Origin: Paracoccaceae bacterium | GTDB taxonomy: Bacteria; Pseudomonadota; Alphaproteobacteria; Rhodobacterales; Rhodobacteraceae | NCBI GenBank assembly: GCA_013214715.1 | Contig: JABSSB010000015.1 | Coordinates: forward strand, 1 to 27,583 | Direction: 5' to 3' | Length of the DNA: 27,583 bases | Shown: in pieces, positions 9,055 through 17,464 of the stretch | How positions within the stretch are numbered: the stretch's first letter is position 1 | How the letters are laid out: the number at the start of each line of letters is the position of its first letter | Made by a program: the position numbers and the translations under genes | Notes under the pieces: model-generated | What the model saw: only the letters and a program-made list of their open reading frames with translations | What the model was told of the DNA's origin: nothing | Databases searched by the model: none

Positions 9055-9119
9055 GCGTAGGGCGGGGTTTACCCCGCCGTTTCCTCAAGGCAGGCGGCGG
9101 GGTAAACCCCGCCCTACGC
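9055..9119. repeat. Perfect 25-bp inverted repeat with 15-base loop between convergent tamB and glk
   Basis: The arms at 9055-9079 and 9095-9119 are perfect reverse complements, separated by 15 bases. Each arm also contains its own smaller dyad: GGCGGGGT with ACCCCGCC in the left arm, and GGCGGGG with CCCCGCC in the right arm. The DNA or RNA could therefore fold as one long stem or two short hairpins. It lies between two convergent genes, so it probably ends transcription from both sides. Neither side has a clear T-tract, so it is not a textbook intrinsic terminator. The composition and nested symmetry resemble dispersed REP-like palindromes of proteobacteria. Confidence 0.85.
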
Positions 9120-9126
9120 TGACTTC

Positions 9127-10101
9127 CTAGCTAAGTGCCAGTTCCCGACGCAGGAAGCTTTCCGTGCCAAGCAGGGCAGCCGTGTCATCTGTGATGATGC
9201 GCACGGCGATCTGAGCGATATGGCCTTCAAACATTCCAGGCCGGTCAAAGGCCTGCATGAAGGCCGCCCGAGCCGGGGTCGACAATACACCCCGCGCCAC
9301 CGACCCAGCAAAACAGATGCCGCGAAACGGCATGTAATAATAGACAAACTCATGACAGAGCGTGCCCATCAACTGCGCCATGAAATCCACCACCGCGCGC
9401 GCATCGGCATCACTGTCATAATCCAGGATCAGATGTGCCCCGTCCCGCGCCGTGCCAGTCATTGCCGCCGACAGGGCGGCCAGGCCGCGACCGGAAAACA
9501 GCTCTTCAATCGAAAAAAAAGCATCGGCTTTAGCGCCCAGCCGGTCCCGCAGCAGTCGGTCAACCGACGCCGGAAGGCCCGCATGGCCCAGCTCCGCCTC
9601 GGCCACCACGGTGCCGCGCAAGCGCAGTTTGACAAAGGCCACGTTGAACCCGGTGCCCAGCCCCACGACCAAGGCCTGATCATTGGCCGGATCGGTGGCC
9701 GCCGGCTTGACCTCTTCCAGCCCATCATGGCCCAGATGCGGCAACGCGTGACCCAGCGCGGCCAGATCGTTCAGCAACCGGACCGAGCCGTCAAAACCGT
9801 TGGGCAAAACATCGTCCAGCCGGGCCGCGATATCGCCCAGCGAAAAGTGCCAGTTGCGATTGGTCAGCTGCGCCTCATCCGAGGTCACCGGCCCTGCCAC
9901 CGCCACACAGGCCCCCGCCAGCCCGGTGGTTTCGGGATGTTCGACCAAAAACCGCGACAGCGCGTCATAATAACTGGAAAAGCTGTCATTGGCATAACGA
10001 CGCACGGCCATCTGCCGCCCGTCGCCATCGACCAAAGCGATCCGCGTATTGGTGCCGCCCACATCTGAAACCAGAACGGGCCGCGTCGCGTCGCGCGTCA
10101 T
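9127..10101 (-). CDS. glk: Glucokinase (Glk family, non-ROK)
   Basis: A 324-residue cytoplasmic hexokinase-fold protein that phosphorylates glucose with ATP to glucose-6-phosphate. The N-terminal phosphate loop [12 protein letters not shown], the substrate segments LTNRNWHFS and [14 protein letters not shown], the adenosine-side LGTGFNVAF and the AELGHAG segment are all present. They match the bacterial Glk family (about 320 residues) rather than the ROK sugar kinases. The ATG at 10101 is three bases past the xylG stop, and its ribosome-binding GAAGGG sits at the end of xylG, so it is the last gene of xylF-xylH-xylG-glk. Its presence in a xylose transporter operon suggests that glucose also enters by this transporter. 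Confidence 0.88.
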   Translation of the reverse strand: MTRDATRPVLVSDVGGTNTRIALVDGDGRQMAVRRYANDSFSSYYDALSRFLVEHPETTGLAGACVAVAGPVTSDEAQLTNRNWHFSLGDIAARLDDVLPNGFDGSVRLLNDLAALGHALPHLGHDGLEEVKPAATDPANDQALVVGLGTGFNVAFVKLRLRGTVVAEAELGHAGLPASVDRLLRDRLGAKADAFFSIEELFSGRGLAALSAAMTGTARDGAHLILDYDSDADARAVVDFMAQLMGTLCHEFVYYYMPFRGICFAGSVARGVLSTPARAAFMQAFDRPGMFEGHIAQIAVRIITDDTAALLGTESFLRRELALS

Positions 10102-10104
10102 GTC

Positions 10105-10860
10105 TTACCCTTCCGCAGCCTCTCCGGGCCGCTTGCCAAGAATGATCATCGACAGCAGGTCGTCGTCGGTCACGTCGTCAATGTCAACCGTTCCGACGAG
10201 TTTTCCATTCTTCATCACCGAGGCCCGGTCGCACAGTTCCATCACGTCATGCACGTCATGGCTGATGAGGAATATGCCCAGACCCTGCGACTTGAGCTCC
10301 TTGATCAGCTCGGAGACCATCTGCGTCTCATGCGGGCCCAGCGCGGCGGTGGGTTCATCCATGATCAGGATCTTGGCGTTGAAATAGACCGCCCGCGCAA
10401 TGGCCACCGATTGCCGCTGACCGCCCGACAGCGCCGAGACCGGCACGTTGAACTTGCGGAAATTCGGGTTCAACCGAGCCATGATTTTGCGGGTCTCGGC
10501 CTCCATCGCGTCATCATCGACAAAACCCAGAGGCGTCACCAGTTCGCGCCCCAGAAAGAGGTTTGAGGCCGCATCAAGGTTATCAGCCAGCGCCAGCGTC
10601 TGGTAGATCGTTTCGATGTTATAGGCGCGCGCATCGCGGGGATTGTTGATCTCGGCTTTTTCGCCGTTGATGTAAATCTCTCCGCTATCGGCGGCATAGG
10701 CGCCCGACAGGATCTTGATCAGGGTCGATTTGCCCGCGCCATTGTGGCCAAGAAGGCCCACAACTTCGCCCGGCTGCAGATCGACAGAGACGTGGTCCAC
10801 GGCATGCACCCCCCCAAAGGAGATGCAGATGTCGCGCATGTCTACGAGAGGTGTGCTCAT
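10105..10860 (-). CDS. xylG: Sugar ABC transporter ATP-binding protein, single-domain XylG/FrcA type
   Basis: A 251-residue ATPase of the carbohydrate-uptake-2 class that powers sugar import with XylH and XylF. The Walker [10 protein letters not shown] (from residue 38), Q-loop near Q87, signature LSGGQ (144-148), Walker B ILIMDEP (164-170) and switch histidine (H201, in LISHD) are all present. The family member in E. coli has two fused ATPase domains of about 500 residues in total. This one is a single complete domain and so probably works as a homodimer, as in FrcA-type systems. Its ATG shares one base with the xylH stop, indicating coupled translation. The symbol follows the operon context. 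Confidence 0.88.
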   Translation of the reverse strand: MSTPLVDMRDICISFGGVHAVDHVSVDLQPGEVVGLLGHNGAGKSTLIKILSGAYAADSGEIYINGEKAEINNPRDARAYNIETIYQTLALADNLDAASNLFLGRELVTPLGFVDDDAMEAETRKIMARLNPNFRKFNVPVSALSGGQRQSVAIARAVYFNAKILIMDEPTAALGPHETQMVSELIKELKSQGLGIFLISHDVHDVMELCDRASVMKNGKLVGTVDIDDVTDDDLLSMIILGKRPGEAAEG

Positions 10861-12158
10861 CAGGTTGCCCCCGCGCGTTTACGGTAGATGGTGTCAATCA
10901 ACACGGCCAACACAAGGACCGAGCCGACCACGATATTCTGCATCGGCGCATCCACGCCAACCATGGCCATGCCCGATTGCAGCGACTGCATCACCAGCGC
11001 GCCAAGGATCGCGCCATAGATCGTGCCGAACCCGCCCGAGAGCGCGGTGCCGCCGATCACGGCCGCCGCGATCACGCGCAATTCGTCCAGCGTGCCGATA
11101 TCGTTGGAGTGATTGGTCAGACGGGCCGAGGCCACGACCGCCGAAATCGCGCAGAGCAGGCCCATCAGGCCAAAGATCTTGACCGTCAGCCAGCGGGTGT
11201 TGATGCCCGACAGCTCTGCCGCGTCTGGGTTGCCGCCCGCGGCGAAGATATAGCGTCCAAACCGCGTGCGCTTGGCGATGATGGTCATGATGATCACGAT
11301 CGCGACCAGCAGCAGCACGGAAAACGGGATACCATAGGCTTCGGTATAGCCTTCGGGCATGACCTCTCCGCGTCGTTCGAACATGCGCTGCAAGCGGCGG
11401 GTGGGGATTTCATAGGCGTTCACGATAGCGACGAAGCCAATGATCGCGCCCGAGGCGACGGCGGCCAGAACCGCTTCGGCCCAGACAGGTTTCACGTCCA
11501 TCTCATGCTTGATCTTGTTCCGGCGCGAGGCCCAAATGCCGTAAAGCGTGGCGACCACGGCAATGGCGGCAACGATCCAGCTGCCGGTTTCGCCCAGCGT
11601 GCCATTGATGCCGCCAAATTTTGAAAAGCCGGTATCGAGCGGGCCGATGGTTTTGCCGTCGGTCAGATACCAGGCGACATTGCGCCAGACCAGCAGGCCG
11701 CCCAGCGTCACGATAAAGGCCGGGATCATCAGATAGCCGATCATGAACCCGTGAAAAGCTCCGATCAATGTGCCGACCAGCATACCCACGATAATGGTGA
11801 TCCAAGGGATCAGCGGGTGCCCAAGGCCCAGCCCCAGCATATCCGGCAGGATCGAGGTCTGCACCATCGCCATCACCGCCGAACAGGTGGCCAGAACGGC
11901 CCCCACCGACAGGTCGATGTGCCGGGTGACGATGATGAACACCATGCCAGTCGCCATGATCGCGACTGAGACCGTCTGAATGGACAGGTTGAAGATGTTG
12001 CGCGGCGTCAGGAAGCGTCCGCCGGTGACCATGTTGAAGCCCACACACAGAATGATGAAGGCGGCCAGCATGCCCAGCATGCGCATGTCGATTTCAAGCG
12101 TTTGAAGCAGGTTTTTTCGAGCCGTCGGCGGCGCAAGCTGCGCGTCTGTGTCAGCCAT
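10860..12158 (-). CDS. xylH: Xylose-type sugar ABC transporter permease XylH
   Basis: A 432-residue inner-membrane permease of the ribose/xylose (BPD_transp_2) family. After a hydrophilic N terminus it carries about ten or more membrane segments ([18 protein letters not shown] at the start). The family regions [28 protein letters not shown] and, near the C terminus, [19 protein letters not shown] are present; the latter corresponds to the loop contacting the ATPase. The extra hydrophilic stretch around residues 270-300 ([20 protein letters not shown]) is typical of XylH-length permeases. It lies 83 bases after xylF with a hairpin between them, and its stop codon overlaps the xylG start by one base. 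Confidence 0.92.
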   Translation of the reverse strand: MADTDAQLAPPTARKNLLQTLEIDMRMLGMLAAFIILCVGFNMVTGGRFLTPRNIFNLSIQTVSVAIMATGMVFIIVTRHIDLSVGAVLATCSAVMAMVQTSILPDMLGLGLGHPLIPWITIIVGMLVGTLIGAFHGFMIGYLMIPAFIVTLGGLLVWRNVAWYLTDGKTIGPLDTGFSKFGGINGTLGETGSWIVAAIAVVATLYGIWASRRNKIKHEMDVKPVWAEAVLAAVASGAIIGFVAIVNAYEIPTRRLQRMFERRGEVMPEGYTEAYGIPFSVLLLVAIVIIMTIIAKRTRFGRYIFAAGGNPDAAELSGINTRWLTVKIFGLMGLLCAISAVVASARLTNHSNDIGTLDELRVIAAAVIGGTALSGGFGTIYGAILGALVMQSLQSGMAMVGVDAPMQNIVVGSVLVLAVLIDTIYRKRAGAT

Positions 12159-12180
12159 TCTTCTGGTCCTGTTCTGGGGT

Positions 12181-12223
12181 GAAAAAAGAGGACCCCGCGC
12201 AAAACAGCGGCCTGCGCGGGGTC
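12181..12223 (-). terminator. Hairpin with T-tract between xylF and xylH
   Basis: On the minus strand a perfect 10-bp stem (12214-12223 with 12191-12200, arms GACCCCGCGC and GCGCGGGGTC) with a 13-base loop is followed after a few bases by six T residues (12187-12182). This is an intrinsic-terminator shape about 20 bases after the xylF stop. Because xylH, xylG and glk continue on the same strand with no evident second promoter, it most likely stops only part of the transcripts or protects the xylF mRNA 3' end. Either would give more binding protein than permease, a common pattern in ABC importer operons. Confidence 0.8.
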
Positions 12224-12241
12224 AGAAATCGCGAAAAGCGA

Positions 12242-13270
12242 TCAGTTACAGGGCGCCGGTCCGTTGGTCACACCCTGGCAGAGCGATTCCTTGCTGATCC
12301 AGCCAGCATCCACCACGGCGGTCAGGTTGTCGGCGGTCACCGGCACCGGAGCCAGGAAGACGGCGGTCATTTCGGTGCCTGCGGGCGACGTCCAGGACTG
12401 CGCACCATCGACATCGGTCATCTCGGTGCCACCCGCCATCGCCACGGCGATTTCACCAGCGGCGCGACCAAGATCACGTGCGTCTTTCCAGACCGACACG
12501 GTCTGCGTGCCCAGTGCCACACGGTTCAGCGCGGCGTGGTCGCCATCCTGACCAGACACCGGGATGCCTTCCATGCCCTGCGCCGTCAGCGCGGCCACAA
12601 CACCACCGGCGGTGCCGTCATTGGAGGCCACAACCGCGTCAACAGCGTTGTCCTGCGCGGTCAGGATCTGCTCCATGTTGCGCTGTGCATTGGCGGGCAG
12701 CCAGCCATCGGTATAGGCTTCGCCGACGATGGTGATATCGCCCGCGTCAACGGCCGCCTGCAGAACTTCCTGCTGACCGCCGCGCAGGAAATCTGCGTTC
12801 GGGTCGGTGGGCGAGCCTTTGATCATCACGTAGTTGCCGCTGGGCTGTGCCTCGAGAACGGCGCGCGCCTGCATCCGGCCAACTTCGACATTGTCGAAGG
12901 TCAGGTAGAAGGCACGGTTGTCTTCGATCAGACGGTCATAGCCCACGACCGGGATGCCTTCATCGGCCGCGGCCTGCACGGCGGGGCCAATGGCCTGTGC
13001 GTCTTGGGCGAGGATAATCAGCGCGTCGGCGCCCTGAGCGATCAGGCTTTCGATATCCGACAGCTGCTTGGCCGAGGAGCTTTGCGCATCTGACGAGATA
13101 TACTGCGCTCCGGCGGCATCCAGTGCGGCCTTGATCGCGGCTTCGTCGGTTTTCCAGCGCTCTTCCTGGAAGTTCGACCAGCTGACGCCGACAACCAGAT
13201 CATCGGCCATCGCCGCCGTCGCCATCGCGGCGCCGACCAGTGCGGCCGTCGCGGTTGCAAAAATTTTCAT
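12242..13270 (-). CDS. xylF: D-xylose-binding periplasmic protein XylF
   Basis: A 342-residue substrate-binding protein of the ribose/xylose periplasmic-binding family. The signal peptide MKIFATATAALVGAAMATA-AMA is followed by DDLVVGVSWSNFQEERWKTD. Sugar-contact style segments DALIILAQDAQAIGP, IPVVGYDRLIEDN, YVMIKGSPTDPNAD, VVASNDGTAGG and IPVSGQDGDHAAL match XylF rather than RbsB. It captures D-xylose (possibly also glucose) and delivers it to XylH/XylG. I chose the ATG at 13270, with GGAGG five bases upstream, over longer in-frame alternatives. It is the first gene of the xylF-xylH-xylG-glk operon. A strong dyad lies about 70 bases upstream in the gap shared with the divergent ROK repressor. 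Confidence 0.93.
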   Translation of the reverse strand: MKIFATATAALVGAAMATAAMADDLVVGVSWSNFQEERWKTDEAAIKAALDAAGAQYISSDAQSSSAKQLSDIESLIAQGADALIILAQDAQAIGPAVQAAADEGIPVVGYDRLIEDNRAFYLTFDNVEVGRMQARAVLEAQPSGNYVMIKGSPTDPNADFLRGGQQEVLQAAVDAGDITIVGEAYTDGWLPANAQRNMEQILTAQDNAVDAVVASNDGTAGGVVAALTAQGMEGIPVSGQDGDHAALNRVALGTQTVSVWKDARDLGRAAGEIAVAMAGGTEMTDVDGAQSWTSPAGTEMTAVFLAPVPVTADNLTAVVDAGWISKESLCQGVTNGPAPCN

Positions 13271-13339
13271 GTTTCCCTCCACAAAAAACACGCACCGGGT
13301 GCTTCGCGTTGTCGATGCGTTGGCCAAAGCGTGACTCAT

Positions 13340-13369
13340 TTTAATTTGAAAAGCAAATTAAATATTGTA
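13340..13369 (-). promoter_or_regulatory. xylF operator dyad with adjoining -10 box (candidate ROK repressor site)
   Basis: A perfect 9-bp inverted repeat, TTTAATTTG (13340-13348) and CAAATTAAA (13354-13362), surrounds a 5-base spacer in the AT-rich gap between xylF and the divergent repressor gene. Read on the minus strand, a TACAAT -10-like box (13369-13364) lies one base before the dyad, so a bound repressor would cover the likely transcription start of xylF. No strong -35 is seen. Similar AT-rich palindromes are bound by ROK-type XylR repressors in other bacteria. A related sequence lies before xylB at 21164-21186. Confidence 0.7.
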
Positions 13370-13435
13370 GCCTAGAAATTAGCATAGAATTGAGGCCGGG
13401 CATCACCCGATCCAATCACAGGGAGGCACAGGCAA

Positions 13436-14647
13436 ATGCCTGTTACCAATGGACAAAATGGGACAAGAGGTCGTGGACGCCGCGCGTTGATGGATGTGAT
13501 CCGTCGTCGCGGGCCGCTGCCGCGCATCGAATTGGCCGAGCTCACATCGCTGAGCCGCGCGACGGTCACCACCATCACCGCCGAGCTGATCGAGGCCGGT
13601 TTGATCGAAGAAATCGCTCAGGCCGAGCCAGGAAATGGTGCCCGCCGGGGCCGCCCGCGCGTTGACCTGCGCATCCGGGGCGCGGCGCATCTGGTGGCGG
13701 GGGTGAAAATCGCGCATCGCACGTTATCCCTAGTGCTAATGGATTTCAATTTCTCCCGACTGGCGGAACTGGAAGTCCCCCTGCCCGCCCCGTGCCTGAG
13801 CGCGGATGCCATGACCGACGCTATTGTCGGGGCGGTGGATACGCTGATGGAGAAAGCAGACCACTGCCGCTCTGAACTGTCGGGAATCGGGTTGGGAATC
13901 GCGGGCGTGGTTAAAGCCGCGCGAGGGCTGGTTTTGTGGTCGCCGTCATTGGATGCGCGCAACGTGGCCTTGGGCGATCAGGTCAGCGCGGCGCTGGATC
14001 TGCCGGTGTTCGTGGACAATGACGCCAATCTTGTCACCATGGCCGAGCTGGGCTTTGGCCTTGGCCGGGCGCATAGCGATTTCATCGTGGTCACGGTCGA
14101 AAGCGGCGTGGGCATGGGGCTGGTCATCGACGGGCAGCTTTACCGTGGCGCGGGCGGCTGCGGGGCCGAATTTGGACATGTCAAAATGCATCCTGACGGC
14201 CCGCCCTGCCGCTGCGGACAGCATGGCTGCCTTGAAGCCTATGTCGCAGATTTTGCCCTCTTGCGCGAGGCGACGAATCTGCCCGATTTCGACACGTCAC
14301 TGCCCGAAGACGTGCAGCTGTCGCGCCTTTTGGCACGGGCGGGCGCGGGCGGCGCGGCGCGGGCCATTCTGGATCAGGCGCGGGATATCTTCGCGCTGGG
14401 ACTGGCCAATCTGGTCAATATTTTCGATCCTCGCCTAATTATCCTGGCTGGTGGGCAGGTAAAATCAAACCCACTGCTGAGCGCTCAGGTCGTTGAAAAG
14501 ATGAAGGAGGCCATTGTGCAGGTAGACCGTCCCACGCCAGAGGTGGCCGTGCATCAATGGGGGGACCGGATGTGGGCTTTGGGTGGGGCGGCCTATGCCT
14601 TGGACGGAGTGCTGGACCTGGCGTTGAGCGAGATGCGGGATGACTGA
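13436..14647 (+). CDS. xylR: ROK family transcriptional repressor, probable xylose regulator XylR
   Basis: A 403-residue ROK (repressor, ORF, kinase) protein. The N-terminal winged helix (about residues 10-65, LMDVIRRRGPLPRIELAELT then SRATVTTITAELIEAGLIEE) binds DNA. The remainder is a sugar-kinase fold with the VFVDNDANLVTMAE segment, a G-rich ligand loop (VESGVGMGLVIDG), and the zinc motif CRCGQHGC after EFGHVKMHPDG. ROK repressors with this neighbourhood release DNA on binding xylose or glucose. The start at 13436 has GGGAGG ten bases upstream. It is divergent from xylF and flanks the whole xylose module, so I infer that it controls xylFHG-glk and xylBA-galM. It overlaps the next gene by eight bases. 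Confidence 0.88.
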   Translation: MPVTNGQNGTRGRGRRALMDVIRRRGPLPRIELAELTSLSRATVTTITAELIEAGLIEEIAQAEPGNGARRGRPRVDLRIRGAAHLVAGVKIAHRTLSLVLMDFNFSRLAELEVPLPAPCLSADAMTDAIVGAVDTLMEKADHCRSELSGIGLGIAGVVKAARGLVLWSPSLDARNVALGDQVSAALDLPVFVDNDANLVTMAELGFGLGRAHSDFIVVTVESGVGMGLVIDGQLYRGAGGCGAEFGHVKMHPDGPPCRCGQHGCLEAYVADFALLREATNLPDFDTSLPEDVQLSRLLARAGAGGAARAILDQARDIFALGLANLVNIFDPRLIILAGGQVKSNPLLSAQVVEKMKEAIVQVDRPTPEVAVHQWGDRMWALGGAAYALDGVLDLALSEMRDD

Positions 14648-16175
14648 CTGGACAATTCGCGCAGGTCTGGCCCTGCTGATCGCGGCGGGCAGCGCGCAGG
14701 CCGGGCCGCGTTTTGCACCCATTGCGGCCCCCGATCACGTCTATGATGGCGGGTGGGAGCATTTCGTGGGCGGCGGGCTGGCCGCGTTTGATTGCGATGG
14801 CGATCACCTCCCGGAGCTTTACGCCGCAGGCGGCAGCAATCCCGCGAAACTGCTGCGCAACCGCTCTACCAATGCCACGCTGGAATTTGAGGCCGCGACG
14901 CCTGATGCGCTGGCGTTGACCGGGGTGATCGGGGCCTATCCGCTGGATATCGACGGCGACGGGCATCTGGATCTGATGATTTTGCGGGTCGGTGAAAACC
15001 GTCTGCTGCGGGGCGGGCCGGATTGCAGCTTTGCAGCGTTCGCCGCGCATGACCTGCCCACCGGGGACCGTTGGACCACGGCCTTTTCCGCGACGTGGGA
15101 GGAGGGACAAAGCCTGCCGACGCTGGCCTTTGGCCATTACGTCGATCGCAGCAATCCCGATGGGCCGTTTGAGGCCTGCGACATCAATCACCTTTTCCGC
15201 CCGGACGGTGACAGCTATCGCCCAGCGATGGTGCTGGAGCCGGGGTTCTGCCCGCTTTCGATGCTGTTTTCCGACTGGTCCGGCACGGGCCGCGCCGACC
15301 TGCGCATCAGCAATGACCGACATTATTACGTCAAAGGCGGCGAGGAGCAGCTGTGGGCGATGGAGGCCAATCCGCGCCTGTTCACCCAAGCCGATGGCTG
15401 GCAGAGCCATCAGCTCTGGGGCATGGGGATCGCAGCGCGGGATATCACCGGCGATGGACGGCAAGAGGTGTTTCTGACCTCGATGGCTGATCAGCGCCTG
15501 CAAGTGCTGGCCCCCGGCGGCGCGCCGCGCTTTGAGGATGTGCCCTATGAGTGGGGCACAACGGCGCATCGACCTTACACCGGCGGGGACGGGCGACCGG
15601 CGACGGGCTGGCATGTGCAGTTTGGCGACGTGCAGAATGATGGGCGCGATGACGTGTTTATCACCAAGGGCAATGTGCAGCAGATGCCCGGCAGCGCGAT
15701 GGATGATCCCAACAATCTGCTGATCCAAACCGATGCGGGCTTTGTCGAGGCGGGGTTGGAGGCGGGGCTGGCCTCCATGCATCGCGGGCGCGGCGCGGTC
15801 TTTGCCGATCTGAACGGTGATGGCTTGCTGGATGTGGCCGTGATCAACCGCCGTGCGCCGCTGGAGATCTGGCAGAACGTAACAGACACCACGGGGACCT
15901 GGTTGGCTGTGACGCTCGACCAACCAGCGCCGAACCGGCGGGCTGTCGGGGCATTTATCGAGGTCGATACAGGCCAGCGCGTCTATTTGCGCGAGATCAC
16001 CATTGGCGGCGGTCATGCCGGGGGCAGCGCCCTGCCCGCGCATTTCGGGCTGGGGGATGCCGAAACCGTGCGCCTGCGCATCCGCTGGCCGCAGGGCGGT
16101 TGGTCAGACTGGATGGACACCCAGACCAACCAGCGCATCCGGATCAGCCCGCAGGGCGAGATCACCGCTTATTGA
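14640..16175 (+). CDS. Secreted FG-GAP repeat / ASPIC-UnbV domain protein (CRTAC1-like)
   Basis: A 511-residue exported protein. A signal peptide (RAGLALLIAAGSAQA) is followed by a beta-propeller built from FG-GAP/VCBS repeats, each with a Ca2+-loop-like aspartate cluster: FDCDGDHLPELY, LDIDGDGHLDLM, WSGTGRADLR, ITGDGRQEVF, VQNDGRDDVF and LNGDGLLDVA. The C-terminal ~70 residues (NRRAVGAFIEV through ITIGGGHAGGSALPAHFGLG to RIRWPQGG) match the ASPIC/UnbV domain. No catalytic residues or function are evident; such proteins usually mediate binding or assembly outside the cytoplasm. Its ATG lies inside the end of the repressor gene, so both are expected on one mRNA. Its stop overlaps the stop of the convergent diheme peroxidase gene by seven bases. 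Proteins of these two kinds often sit side by side, and I suspect that they are partners. Confidence 0.85.
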   Translation: MTDWTIRAGLALLIAAGSAQAGPRFAPIAAPDHVYDGGWEHFVGGGLAAFDCDGDHLPELYAAGGSNPAKLLRNRSTNATLEFEAATPDALALTGVIGAYPLDIDGDGHLDLMILRVGENRLLRGGPDCSFAAFAAHDLPTGDRWTTAFSATWEEGQSLPTLAFGHYVDRSNPDGPFEACDINHLFRPDGDSYRPAMVLEPGFCPLSMLFSDWSGTGRADLRISNDRHYYVKGGEEQLWAMEANPRLFTQADGWQSHQLWGMGIAARDITGDGRQEVFLTSMADQRLQVLAPGGAPRFEDVPYEWGTTAHRPYTGGDGRPATGWHVQFGDVQNDGRDDVFITKGNVQQMPGSAMDDPNNLLIQTDAGFVEAGLEAGLASMHRGRGAVFADLNGDGLLDVAVINRRAPLEIWQNVTDTTGTWLAVTLDQPAPNRRAVGAFIEVDTGQRVYLREITIGGGHAGGSALPAHFGLGDAETVRLRIRWPQGGWSDWMDTQTNQRIRISPQGEITAY

Positions 16176-17464
16176 TCGACCGGCAGGCCCGACGGCACGG
16201 TGGCAGGCACGCCCAGCCGCCCGGTGATGGCGGTGGGGTCTTCGAGGCTGGTCAAAAAGGCAATGATCTGCGCGATCTCGGCATCGCTGAGCGGGATGGG
16301 CGCGACATCGCTGGCCAGCACAATCTCGGCCAGTTCTCCGGCATCGCCCATCACCGCGAGATCGCTGTCATTGGCCAGATCGGGCAGCACAAGCTGCGAT
16401 GCGTCATAGCCCGCCAAAGCCGCCTGCGGATCAAGATGGTGACGAATGATTCCGTCGAGCGTCGCATGGCTGCCCGCATGGCCGTAGGGCGCGGTGAAGG
16501 TCACGTTGCGCAGCGAGGGTGTGCGGAAAGCGTAGGCATCCTCGGCCGCGCCGGTCACACGCATCCGGCCAACATCGCGATTATGCCGTTCAAACCGTGC
16601 AGCCTTGCCCGGCCCGACCTGAGGCAGGGCGATGGCGTGAAAGCCGTGATCGGTCTGAAACTGGCCCGCATGGCATGTGCTGCATTTTGCTTTGCCGTAA
16701 AACAGCGCTATCCCCGCCTGTGCGTCGTCCGGCAGCGGGGTGCCGTCGCGCAGATAGCGGTCGAAGGCGCTGTCATCGGCCCGCCATTCAAAGGCGACAA
16801 AGGCTGCGATTGCATCCGAGATATCGGTGAAATGAATCGGCTGATCCCCAATCACGGCGTTGAAGAGATCCCGATATTCGGGGATCGCCCTGATCCGCTG
16901 GCTCAGCAGATCCCAGGCACCGCCCTCTCCGGTGATGAAGCCTTGGCGCACGGCCTGCGCGATCTCATTCTCGGAATAATGACCGGCCATTTCATCCGCG
17001 CTGAGCACGGGGAACATGGTCTGGGCCGACAGAACCGAGGCAAAGCCTTCCTCCATCTCTGCTCCCAAAGGCGTGCGCAGGCCGGATGGGCGGGAGGCGT
17101 CTGCCTCCAACCTTCCATCATGGAACAGCGAGGTGAATTCCGACGCACCGAGGTTGAAAAGGGCGGGCGAATGGCGCGGGATGCGCTGTTCGGGCCGGTT
17201 ATCGGGATTGACGACGCGATCCGTGCCAAGCCCTGATGCGCCTTCGCCAAGGCCCAGCGACAGCCCGTCGCCGGTGCCAAAACGCGGGTGGTGGCAAGTG
17301 CCGCAGGAGATGTTCTTGTTGCCTGACAGGATTGGATCATAGAACAGAAGCTGGCCAAGCTGGACCTGCCCGATATCCTGTTCGGGAAAGACCGCATCGG
17401 GCGTGGGCAAATCCAGCGCCGCGAGGGGCGAGGCGATCAGGGCAAATGCAACGGCCAGCCTCAT
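16169..17464 (-). CDS. Periplasmic diheme cytochrome c peroxidase / MauG-like enzyme
   Basis: A 431-residue exported protein with a signal peptide ([16 protein letters not shown]) and two heme c sites, CGTCH (54-58) and CSTCH (261-265), in the two-domain order of the CCP/MauG superfamily. Family landmarks include GQLLFYDPILSGN before the first heme, FHDGR (114-118) and AFRTPSLRNVTFTAPYGHAG in the second domain. Members either reduce H2O2 or oxidise a protein side chain through a high-valent diheme state. The sequence does not tell which. It is the last gene of xylB-xylA-galM-ccp and overlaps galM by four bases, an unexpected place for such an enzyme. Its gene end overlaps the convergent FG-GAP gene, a possible substrate or partner. 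Confidence 0.88.
   Translation of the reverse strand: MRLAVAFALIASPLAALDLPTPDAVFPEQDIGQVQLGQLLFYDPILSGNKNISCGTCHHPRFGTGDGLSLGLGEGASGLGTDRVVNPDNRPEQRIPRHSPALFNLGASEFTSLFHDGRLEADASRPSGLRTPLGAEMEEGFASVLSAQTMFPVLSADEMAGHYSENEIAQAVRQGFITGEGGAWDLLSQRIRAIPEYRDLFNAVIGDQPIHFTDISDAIAAFVAFEWRADDSAFDRYLRDGTPLPDDAQAGIALFYGKAKCSTCHAGQFQTDHGFHAIALPQVGPGKAARFERHNRDVGRMRVTGAAEDAYAFRTPSLRNVTFTAPYGHAGSHATLDGIIRHHLDPQAALAGYDASQLVLPDLANDSDLAVMGDAGELAEIVLASDVAPIPLSDAEIAQIIAFLTSLEDPTAITGRLGVPATVPSGLPVDQ

Noticed and set aside
4375..9088. Multiple 150-280 codon minus-strand open frames under tamB
   Set aside because: They are shadows of the repetitive, Ala/Asp-rich tamB sequence, with no domain or start signal.
14439..16043. 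534-codon open frame on the minus strand opposite the FG-GAP gene
   Set aside because: It is long only because of high G+C codon bias. The plus frame has a signal peptide, FG-GAP repeats and an ASPIC/UnbV domain, and the antisense translation has no recognisable features.
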